Below the pieces are notes generated by a model. That model was given only the letters and a program-made list of their open reading frames with translations, did no database searches and was not told the origin of the DNA. A stretch of DNA of 64,000 bases. Origin: Gordionus sp. m RMFG-2023 (taxonomy: Eukaryota; Nematomorpha; Gordioida; Chordodea; Parachordodidae). Location of the stretch: the NCBI RefSeq assembly GCF_954871325.1, contig NC_088779.1, positions 1,738,846 to 1,802,845 of the forward strand, given 5' to 3'. Positions 35,501 through 47,500 of this stretch are shown one piece after another (within the stretch, counting starts at the first letter, position 1; every line of letters begins with the position of its first letter). Made by a program: the position numbers and the translations under genes.

Positions 35501-38500
35501 AGGACCACTTATAAAGTACATTTCAGCAGATGAATTTCTGCTTACCTCACTTCGGTATAATCCTCCTCCAAAACGATTCTGTATGTTTTCAAGTTTACCT
35601 AACATTCCCTGATCGTAAGGAGTTAAATTTTAACACAGAAACCCATATGTGGATTTTTATCTAACCATTTCTCTAAAACTTCCAAGTTCTTTAAACTTCT
35701 TCTAACTTCAAGTAGGGTATCTGGATTAGCTTCACCTATATCCTAAAGTAATACCTCACAAGCTTACAGCCAAATGTGGTTACTATATTATTTCCATAGA
35801 AGAGACATTAGGCTTGGTGCCTTCGCCATCAATTCAGTAGTCCCTATAAATTGGCTGCCCACAGGAAGGACCTCATGGTCAATACATCAAAAACAGGAAT
35901 GGATGACTCTAGAAGATATGCTACTTGTCTGGAATCTGGTATGGATAATTGATAATCCATGGATAGAAGATAAACGTACTATTGACTCTTGGGATAAAGT
36001 TCCATATCTACCGAAAGATTGGGATGCAAGGTGTGGCAGTTTAATCGGAGACAAAATGCGAAAAAAGTGGGCAGAGGATATACCAAATAAAGTGCAAAAA
36101 GTCCGTCAACAAATCGGAGAAAATGAAACGTATAAAGATGCCTTAATCAATATGCGCAGGTATATGGTGAGTAAACCAGCCGTGTGGTGAGATATACATA
36201 TTTTATAGTATACTTATAATTTTAAATTCTTGTATGAATGGGAAATATGATTAAATATATTATAAAAGCTTCGGCACAAAAAATACAAAAATAAATAAAA
36301 AGGCTACGGCCATTAAAATACAAAAATATTACAATATATATATATATATACATATAATTAATAAATAAATCATTTAATAATAATAATATTACGATATTAT
36401 ATTTTTTTAATCAAAAAAAAATATTTTAATAAAAAAGCGATTAACACGTGATCTATAATTACGATAACTATTTTCCTAATAATAAAAATACCATATTATA
36501 TTTTAAATCGATTAACATGTAATGTATAATTACGATAATTATGTCTTTAATATTACTTGTATCAGTTTTTTCTTAATTTAATCCATCTTCCGAGAGTTTT
36601 AGATCCTATTCCATAATTATAAGCAGCTTGGCTTACTGTTAATCTCCAGTAAGAAGGAATTGTTGAAATTGACATTGATTAAGTAAGAAATAGTATTGTT
36701 TGCAAAACATCACGATAAATTCCAAAAACTAGTTGGTGCCCTTAATAAAAACGCGTCCTATCTTTCTACGTGTCTTGGCTTTGGCACCAACAATGTTATT
36801 ATCCAACTTATCTCCTCGCAGATATCGGACAATAACATCCACCATAATTATTTAAGGAAGGAGGATCGGAAATGTAACTATTTTTTCGATTACAAATATA
36901 ATAAAAATTTAGATACAAAAAACGCAAACGCTTCTACCAACTGGAGGGCAGAGGGGTTATGATCCAAAATCGTCATTGGAATTTAAGGTGTAAAGCATTT
37001 TAGGTATTGGATAAAATGGGAGGGGTAAAAAAAATAAATAAAAAGGTGGTATGCCAATTAGGATTCCGTCAGCTGATTTTGGCATAAAGTAATATTCTTA
37101 TTGGCTAAGGGAGGGGGTAGTGGGGGGGGGGGTAGGGAGGAGGTGTAAACTGTCTGGAATAAAAACTTGCAATTAAACTATGAGAAAAAACTTATTTGTT
37201 TAGGGGAAAGGAATAATTTTAATTTTTATTCCCAGAAATTCCTTATCCTCAATTAAGCCCAAATTATTTCACCAAGCCACTAGTCCTATAACCAATCTCG
37301 CGCTCTCTTACACTCAAGGTTACCATATCCAGGAATCCTCTAAGAAGGACCCGATGGTGTCCAAGACAAAGTACAATGTTCCTTCCGCGTTTATCCCTAT
37401 AATCAACAAAATACCGTCTTCCAATAACAATGTAACGGCATCACCTATCGATACATCCGTGATGGACCAATTAAATCGTATTTTATTTTATTATTATTAC
37501 AAGAAATATCGGAGACCTGCAGAGAGGTACCAGTAGCACTATAAGGCCCGGGTTTCGTATTTTAAAATCCGGCTCGATTCGACCCGTCTTATTTTTTTTA
37601 AATCCGGAATATATGTCAATCCGGAATTTTGCGGTTCATTTTTCGGTTAACACGATATCATTTAACAGCTGATAACTATTAAAATATTACCAAAGAAGAA
37701 CTACATTTGTGTTCGTTTTATTGGGCGAAATGTATTTTATTTTATAGTTATTCTATTTTCTATTTGGACCTGGTGGAGTAAAAAGTGAATAAGGACAAAA
37801 TTGAAATGATGTTGGTTGGTTTTTTTATTGTAAATTATTTTTCTGATATTTAATGAAAATTTAAATTAATTTATTATATATATAAAAAAATTAACCTGTA
37901 CGATTTAATAGTCTCGATGATTTCTAAACTTGATTATGGATCAGGGTATTTGGTAGTGGGAACTGTAGGCGGAAATATATTTTTGAGGATGTTTGCAATG
38001 CTTAATGGAATTTTGTGTTGCATATTACATTCCTATCGATACTGCTTTTTTGGACATTGATGGTTGGTAGTTGTTGATTAGTTTTTTTTTTGGTGGATGC
38101 ATTTGGATCAAAGGAATTTTTAATTTGGCGCTAAAGGTTATTTTTTTTCTGATAGGAAATTTTAGGTGAGTGTAGGTGAAGAAAAAACAGTTATTTCCAT
38201 TTTTCCGAACTTGTGATTTTATTTCTTTTTAAAATAACTTAATTTTAGCCATATCTCAGAGCCGTTCTTTAGACAACAAGACAAGCACTGATTCCGAATC
38301 ACTCCGTCATCCCTCGTTTCAAATCCCAAACGCGCCTCCGAAGAAACTGGCAAAGGTCTTCAAGACAACCCTCTTCATTTCAACCCTGGATTCCATCATG
38401 TGCTTCTCCGTAGAGGATTCGCATTTATCGCTCATATTTTCTTCCAAATATCAAGGTTTATTCCTTTTCCTCTCTTCATTTTTCTTTTCATTAGTTTTCA

Positions 38501-41500
38501 TTTCTTTCCTTTTATTTTTAACTTCACTTCCCTCCCCTATTTCCCAATAAAAAAATATAGAATCCGCCCTGAGCCATTTGGTCAAGCACACCATCTTAGA
38601 CAGCGTTAAAGGTTGCGATCACGATTGCGCCACTCTTATGCCCATATTCACGTCCAAATCTCCTCGCGCGAGGAAAAGTAATATTTATAGAATTCACATT
38701 ATTTTACACACGTTGCTTCAACCAATCCATGAAAAGAAAATATCCAATTCCCTATTTTATATTGAAAAATTTTTTAAATTTAAATAGGAACCAATCAAAA
38801 TAGGGGATTATACCCAAATCATGTCTTAAATTGAAAAAATTTTTTTTTTATCAGTGGATCCGAGATTCGTTGGTATGTTACCATCTATGAACTTCTAATG
38901 GCCGCCTTATGACGTAGCGCCACTCGCCTGCCGCCATTTTGAAGTAGAGAACAATATTTTGGCGAAGAATTCGTCATAATGAATCCATATTCATTATGAC
39001 TTAACACAGATTAACTCTGGACAAAATTCATATTCCGTTCTTCTCTATTTTATAATATATTTTCTTCGTTATTATTTTCAATTCCCAAAAGTCTAAAATA
39101 AAATAAATATCTTATCCTTGAAATACGTATAATCAGAAAATGGTATGATTTAAAATGCCATTTGACCCCATACATACAAAGTTATGAAATGGTTGATGCT
39201 CAAAACTGAGAAGAATGCGGGATTTATCTGAAATACTATTGGGTGCTTTTTTCTTTCTTAAAATATAACCCCCCTAAAAATATAAACTTGAAATTGTTAA
39301 TTTATGATATTCTCTCTTCCAACCAAAAACCATCATCAAAGAATTATTGGAATAAATTTAAAAAAAATTTTTTTTTATGCTATGAAGTCTCCAAGCAGCG
39401 GTCAATCGCAGTAGCATCAGATGACGTCTTAAAATCTGACGTGCTCGTTTCCTCTTCGCCTAAAGACTCCGTGATCCCGAGACAGCCATCAATCGGCTCA
39501 GATCTCTCCAGTGAAAAGTGGAGCGCCAACTTACTTTCGGAACCCCCAAAAAACAAGTTTACGCCATCATTGGACGGAAAAAGTCTAGATTGGAAGGAAG
39601 AATTGGGAATCGAAAGGATAGACGGCAACGACGAAAGGCAGGAAGAGACGGAGGAGTTTTTGGTGGTGGCGAGAAATGAGGCCCTCTATTTTTACAATAG
39701 CGAATGCTTGGGTCCTTGCCTGGCCTTCGAGAGCCAGAAGCGTTATTACGTCCAATACCTGCCCCGTAGTCGGTATTTGGTTACGGTGGAGAATAAGGGG
39801 GACGATTTGGACCGGGGCAAAAAGTTATTTAAATGCTTCTCTTTTTTTTTGTTTAGTAAAGAAGGAAAGCAAGGAAAATTATATACGTATAATATTGATT
39901 GATTGACAGCATCGACATCCTGACCGTTTACGACGTGCACAATAAATTCGTCGCGTTTTCCTGCCCCGTTCCCGGATTCGTGGCTATGTACACCGAACCC
40001 GTTAAATTGGTCAACATGCCCAGATCTACTTCTTATCTCGTACTCACTCGTAGCCCAGTAAATAATAGTTTATTATTTTATTATTTTTTCTCTCGAGAAA
40101 TATTGAAAGAAGGAAGAAAAAAAAACGAGAGAAAAGAAATGAATAAATAAAAATAAATGGGAAACGTTAATGATTATTTTTGCGAATAAATGATTCATCA
40201 CCTGTTCTTTCAATTTTCAAAATAAGGGAAAATTGTATCACAGATACACTGATATCGTTACTTTTTATCTGTAACGGGCAATATTACTCGCGGTATCGAC
40301 AGTTACTTTCAACTTTGAACCCTATCGTGGGGCCAAAATTTTAATATTTCTTTTATCCCACATTAAAGTAACTAATCATATACAAATTTCTAAATCGATA
40401 AAGAAAGGAAGAAAGAAAAGTTGATAATTCCCCCACCCCTTATATTAAAATATTGCCCCCCCCCCTGCCCCAAATTAGAAACTGAAAATGATATTTTTTT
40501 CGATCCATTAATGTATCTGCCAATACCGTCTCGATATCGGATTAAAGGATCTTCGAACACCGGAATATGTATGGGAATGATAAGTGCGTAATAAATCGTG
40601 TTTTTTTAATTTATAAAATCAGGAAGGTGGTGGATACTCCTTGCTAACTTTGACAGAAAAGAGTCTATCGTACAAGCTGGAAACGTTGTTTCGCAAAAAT
40701 TTATACAATCTGGCCTTGGGATTGGCTAGGAATTTCACGTCACCCGCTTCTAAAATTGGTAAAACGCGTATTGTTATTTTATATAGTAATATATGTCTTT
40801 TAAGAAACCTCTGCGCAATTCTTTCGTTCAATTATATATATTTCTCGTGGAGTTATATAGCTCCCAACTTTTATCATCAGGTTCTACTTAAATTTAGGCG
40901 TCGTGCTGAACATGCGCCTTTCCTCCTCAGTGACGTCAGTGTTTAAGTAACATTTACGTACGCTATTAGTATTCGTGCGTTTCTCTCCCTGTCAATATCA
41001 ATGAACACAATACCATTATTGATCTCGCACATCTCGAGAGAGGGCTTCAAAAATGACGTCATCTTAAGCTGAGGTCATATCGGAAGCGTTTGAGCTTCCG
41101 AACGCAATGTTATTGAGAGCTGGCAAGTCAAAAACTGATCGGACAAAATTCTTTTCCAGAAAAATCTGGAATATTTCCAAGTCATGCACTGTATTAAATT
41201 TATTTTTACGTTTGCCCCCCCCCCCCCCTTCAAATTTAAACAAAATAATTTTTTTTTATTATAAAAGTTAGTTATAAATTTAATTAAAATTGGTTTAAAT
41301 TTTTTTAATATAATTTTTATATCTTTATAAAATATTTTATTTGGCCATTTGTTAATTTTCGTGTTTACGCAAAAAAATAGAGGATATTTTTCGAGGTAAG
41401 AAATTTCGGTGAGTCCGCCGCTAAGCCGATAGTTTAAAAGCTAAAAAAAAGCTGCTGCTGCCGCCATTTTTTTTATTATCCGTGCATAGGTCTAACTTAT

Positions 41501-44500
41501 ATTCAGCCATATATTTCTTCCTCTCATTAAAAAGAATGGAAATATTTAAAATTGATAATGTTAAAAAATAAAATTATATTAAAACACATTTAAATGCAAA
41601 TTTTTTTTTTTTACTAAGATCATAAGGGCATAGATCCCGTGAATGGATTAGCAGTTAGATCTGCATATTTCTAGAGATATTCTCTCTGCCTAAGATAATT
41701 AATTTTCCTTGGGGTCACTTCACAAACTCATTTCTCTTAAATCGATTTTAAGATTTCAGTTTGTGACAGGGACCAATTTTAAAAGAAAAATTGATAATAT
41801 TATATATTAGCCCCTTGCAAGGGCAGAGATTAAATACGAGAGTTCGGTCCGACTGAATAGCACTTAGAGTTTTTTCCGCTTCGTGTGAGTATTCGTATTT
41901 TTTTTAACACCAGGCATTCTCAAACAAAAATATTCTTCAGTGATTAAAAACCCTGAAGATTTTTCGTTTTTGAAGAGCATTTCTAAACTCTGGTTGTAAT
42001 TCTGAATTTTAGAATTTAAGTAAAAAAAGCAACCTAGAATGCTCATTCGAAATTTCGATGACAAAAATTTTGCTCAAAATTTACAATTTTAAAATCTTTT
42101 TGCGATTAAAATCATCAAATAAAATTGTTTAAAAAGCAAATTATCATTTTTTTGCTCAAAATTTTGGGTGAAAATTAAATTTTAAGATCTACTAGAAATA
42201 TCTTAAGAACTGCAAGAAATTTTTTAAGATCTGCAAGAAATATCTTAAGATCTGCAAGAAATATCTTAAGAACTGCAAGAAATTTTTTAAGACTGTTAGA
42301 AAGATCTTAATATCTGCTAGAAAGATCTTAAGAACTGCATGAAATTTTTTAAGATCTGCTAGAAAGATCTTAATATTTGCAAGAAAGATCTTAAGATCTG
42401 CTGCAAGAAGAATCTTAAGATCTGCAGGAAGAAAGATCTTAAGATCTGCAAGAAAGATAAAGATCTTATTTGTTAAGCTCTGGTAATTACATTATGTATA
42501 GAGCTTTTTAATTACAATTATACATTTTTTCTTCTTCTTCAAATAATGTATTTATAATATTTATACATTATTCGCAAAACGAAAAGCTCAAAATGGCGGC
42601 GATGACGGAAACGATAACTACCAAAATAATTCTGTCCTCGCTAATATCTTCAAGCTGTACGGTGACCATTTGTACTCGAAATCCGACTACGAAAACGCCA
42701 TTAATCAGTACCGGAAAACGTTGACCCTCATAATGAGCGGGCGGAAAGGTATTTTTTTTTAAAAAAAATTATCGGAGTTTAGAAGCGGTACCCGGTGCCC
42801 ACGAAAACCGGGATATATTTAGGAATTGAATCCCCCTTTTCTCGAAATTTCTAGGAAACGGGAAAACCCGATGTGTCTATATCGGCGATCCTTTAATCGA
42901 ATCCAGATTCGTTACATTTTAGGTATCGATATCCAATATTTGATACATTTTATATACCCAAGGATTAATTACAAATTTTTTTTCAAATAAATCTTGTTGG
43001 CTCACGAAGAATCAAAGGGAAGACTTGCCTTCGATAAGATAGCTAATGAATCGATAAAAGCATCCGTGGATTTTTGTATCCAAAAAACAAGGACAATTTA
43101 TCAGCTGATGAACAGAATCTCGAACAGGAATTTTAAGTGCGCCTTTCTCGTTCAGCAGCCATTTATAAAGATGTAGAATAAATCCTTTTCAGAGTTTTTC
43201 AAGATAATGATGAGAGACTAAACTGAAGCTTCCGGAGGAAGAAGAATGTATTTTATGCCCCCCTTTGTAATTCACTGATCTTTTTGATAACGAAGCTGTT
43301 TGTATTCGTTAAATAATGATGCGTCTATCCACTTCCCAGAATATCTTAGTTGTGTGTGCGAGTCATAACCTTAAATTTGGTTTGCCATGCTGCAACATGA
43401 CAAAAATTTAAATATGAAACGCTAGCCTAGATAAAAAAAAATTTAGCGCGCATTTTATGTAAGAAAGAAAAGAAATAAACGCTTATCCATCATGGCTAAA
43501 AAAAAATGTTTAAACTGATAAGGAGTGATGCTTTCTCGATAAGAACTTTGAAAAGTGTTTAATAAAAATATTTTGTAATCTTTTTTTATAGATTTGTTGA
43601 TGATTAATTATATATTTTTTTTAAAAAATCCAATACTTGGTGGGGGGGGGAGGTGGAATATGAATCTATAATGTTTACGTATTTGTATTGGATACATTTG
43701 AGAAAAAATGTATTTGTATCGGAATCGTTACATTTTGGATAATATCGTAAACAAGTCTGGGGTATATTGTTCAAAATGCTCTATAGAACGGAAACCAAAG
43801 CCTAGGAGCCCCCTCCTGCTTTGCTTCCAGGTTTTCTAAACTACTAAAATCTGGTAATTGTTTTTTCTTTTCAACGAATAATAATTTCACAAAATACTTT
43901 TATTTTATAGAAGCCAAGAACGCTGGCTTCAAGACGTATCTGGAACCGTCCTACGTTATCAGGAAATATTTGAAGGCCTCTCAAATCAAGCTTCTGACCT
44001 TTTACCTAGAGGATTATTTGAAGCTCTATTTTACTCACCGCCTAAATCTGACTACGGCTGGAAATGCCAAAGAAGAAGGTTTCTTTAAGAAGAAGCTAAA
44101 AAAACATATGACTCGTTTAATTTTTAATTTATAAATCGTTTTTATAAAATTGAAAGAAAGAAAGAAAGAGAAATGAAAATGATTAAATTATCTCGAATAG
44201 AAATTATGTATATTTTTTTCAAGAGATCATTTTGGCGCGTTTAATTTTTGTCCGCCATTTTTTCCGAATATTTTAGATAATTGTGGCGAATCCGATGATG
44301 TTTGGTGCGAGGATTTAATAGAGCTCCTGATAAATTGTTACGTCAAATCCGGCGAATCCGCGAAATTGGACAAATTCTTGGAATCCTTTCTCACCTTGCA
44401 CACCAATATAACGTCCGCGTCTAATAGAAGGCCCGCCAAAACCGCCGCCCTTAAAGATGACGGTCATCACCTTGAACGCCAAAATAGCGGGAACAATCGT

Positions 44501-47500
44501 GATCGCGAAGGTTCCGTGGAAGATCCCGTCAAATCGAAAGCGAACGAAGATAACGAAGTGATAAACGTCATAGTCAGGGTCTTGGGCTCGAGAACGGAGG
44601 ATGTCTACAGGAAGAGAGCCTCGAACTTGGCTTTGATGTACGGTCTTACCCAGACATACCTCAAGATTGAGGTTATTTAATCTAAATAATTGTATAGTAA
44701 AAAAAATATGCTGATTTTTTTTGCTCTTTTATAACCTTAAAAATATACGTAACGGAGTTATTGGTTTAACTATTGTGTTTGTATCCTATCTAATACGTTT
44801 TTTTATTAAAAAAAGTATCTGTATATAGATACATCTAGAAAGTATCTTTTAAAACTCTGATATGTAGACTAAATAGGGCCAAAAATTTAGATCCAATACT
44901 TTAACCCCCCCCCCTCCTGAAAAGCAACTATTTATAAAAATATTTTTTTAACTTAGATAGAGGATAACAAAAATTATTCGAAGGCTTTAGAATATATCAA
45001 GACCGTAACCGAACCCGAAGAAGTTTACCTAGTCATCAAAAATTACGGAAAGCTTTTGCTAGAACAGGATTCCACAGCGACTATAGATATACTGATACGC
45101 CTGTGTCGTAATTCCGAAGATACTATTGGTTATAATTTTTTTAATTTTTTTTTGTTTTGTTTCGGGTTTTTGACCATCGATTACACAATGATTATTCTTT
45201 CGAATAGGTAAGGCCTCGTCCGTTATAAAGCCCGAAGATTTTCTGTACCTTTTCCTGAACGAAGGGGACGATAAACTGAGTTATTTTTTGGAAAACGTCA
45301 TTTCTGCCTCCGAAAATTGCGACGCTGTCAATTCGAAAAAGAATTCGGAGGAGATGGTCGATCAGGTGGTCTACAATACCCTGCTGGAACTTTACATGGC
45401 AGAATTGCCCCATCAAGTATTTATTTATTTTTTATATTGATCTCTCAGCACGAGAACCCACCCTTTTACAATAACGTTCATCTGAGGTTAGGGGGGAACA
45501 AAAACAAATAATCCTAAACTTTTAAAAACTAGAAAAAGTTAAAATTGTGTGTTGAAAGCTTACATTTTTTTGTGACAGATCTAACAACCAATCATAGAAA
45601 AGGAAGTAAGAAAGAATGTTGATTGACTGACAATTTCATAAAAACAAACGGACGTTATACAAAATTTACATTTTATTTTTTCTTACATACCTAACTTTTC
45701 AATTTTATATTTATTTGTTTTAAAAAAAAAGTTAGATCCTTTACTTGCCAAGAAAAAGCAGCGCCAAATAACCGATATTATTTTTGGCCAACCACCGGCG
45801 TACGATATCGATCGTGCTTTAATAGAATGCCAGAAACAGCTGATCACCGCCAGGGCGGCGGCGCTGCATAGAAAGCAAAATGGCCTCCAGGACGATAATA
45901 ATAACGCCGAATTCTTCGCTCACCTAACCCGATACCTCTGCGAAAATAAATCGGCCTGTAGCGTACCTCCGGGATCTTACAATCAAATGGACGGAAAAAA
46001 TGTTATCGATAAACACGACGATTGGAAGGAAACATTGAAAAAAGCCCTGCACGTTGACAGGGATAGACAAAGTAAATGTATATTCTAAACTGCCCATGGA
46101 GTTTTCGATCTGGCCCCTTAAAAAATATTTTATACGAGTTGTCCGACCCAGCCCCTCATAGTTTTTTTTGTTGGAAGGTAAACAACATAAATTTGCCCAA
46201 TATTCAGCATTAAAAACATTATTCGAAACTTCGCTCCCCAGGAACCCTAAAAAATAGTTTACGCGATATTTCCGTTTCCGGAAATGGGTTAATCTCTAAT
46301 ACACGCAATGACATATAATAATACATAGACTGGCGATGCAATCGTTAAAAGTATACATCAATGATCAACGAAGACAGCTGGGGACACCATTTTGATTACC
46401 CCTATAGTTATTAAAAATTTTAAACTAGAGGCCCATTTATTCCTGTATCAAAGTATTGCCTGATCATCCGAGATAATAAGGGGAAGCAAGTTAACAATTT
46501 AAATAGTAGTTTTTTATTAACACGAGAATAATCACCTATATGGGTTACCAAAATGGCGAATCCAGCTGATTTGCATTCAACGACGCCTTTCAAACGCATT
46601 ATATATGAATGCATCATCAGTCTAGAGGTATTTATTATATGTCATTGAATACGCATCCTTAATACTCAGTTATTCAAAAAATATATTTAAAGATTCGGTG
46701 GACATTCCTCTGCAAAATAAACGGGTGGCCAAATCGCTCCAATCGATTCATCATTCCGCCATCGAAGTGCTACGTTTTTTGAACGCGCGTTCCAACGGTA
46801 AATTGCAGTTTTCGGCTTTTCAGGTGGATCAAAAAAATAATATATATAATCGTGATATCATATTGTAAAAGTATATATTTTGGCAGCTTTTTTGTGATTA
46901 AGGAAGGGAGATCGGGAGAATTATTTAATCCCGTTTATTTTAAAAAATAGAAACAATCTGGGGGATGGTGGGAATATAAATTTATTAATATCGTCGCCTG
47001 AGAATTAGTTTATTCTATCTCCATTTTTTGTCCAAAAACGATTTTTTTTTTATTGATATATCGTTTATTTAAGAATATATTAAATTAAAATAATTAAGTA
47101 TAGCCAGTATTAGATTATTCTATCTCACTATTTCTTCTTTATCGTTAAAATTATATTATTCCATCTACAAAAAAAAATATAATTATATAATCCATTCAGG
47201 CATATATGATTATTTAAAAACTCTTTTCAAGTATTACGTAAAGTAAATGGAATTAAGAGTTATTTTAACTGTTTGTACGGATTTATAAAGATCCTAATAG
47301 ATTCAAAAAATAAAAAAAAATAAATATTTCATTAATTTTTTATCCCATTCCATTAAAATATTAGATTTAAATTTTTAGTCTTGTTCTTGTTTACATTTGT
47401 AATCATTAATCATGTTTATTCAATAATATTTTTTGGATTAAGTTGTTTGGTGATAGAAAATAATATTTCTTTTAATAAAAATAAAAATAAAATTTTAGTA

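Noticed and set aside
36696-36962. 88-residue plus-strand frame in VPS11 intron 4
   Set aside because: No recognisable motif, and no match to the VPS11 region expected between exons 4 and 5.
42182-42467. CRISPR-like regular repeat
   Set aside because: Units are contiguous with no unique spacers, inside a eukaryotic intron; it is a satellite array.
42994-43176. Possible extra VPS11 exon
   Set aside because: Codon-like, but exons 11 and 12 already join in phase without it and it has no counterpart in VPS11 from other animals.
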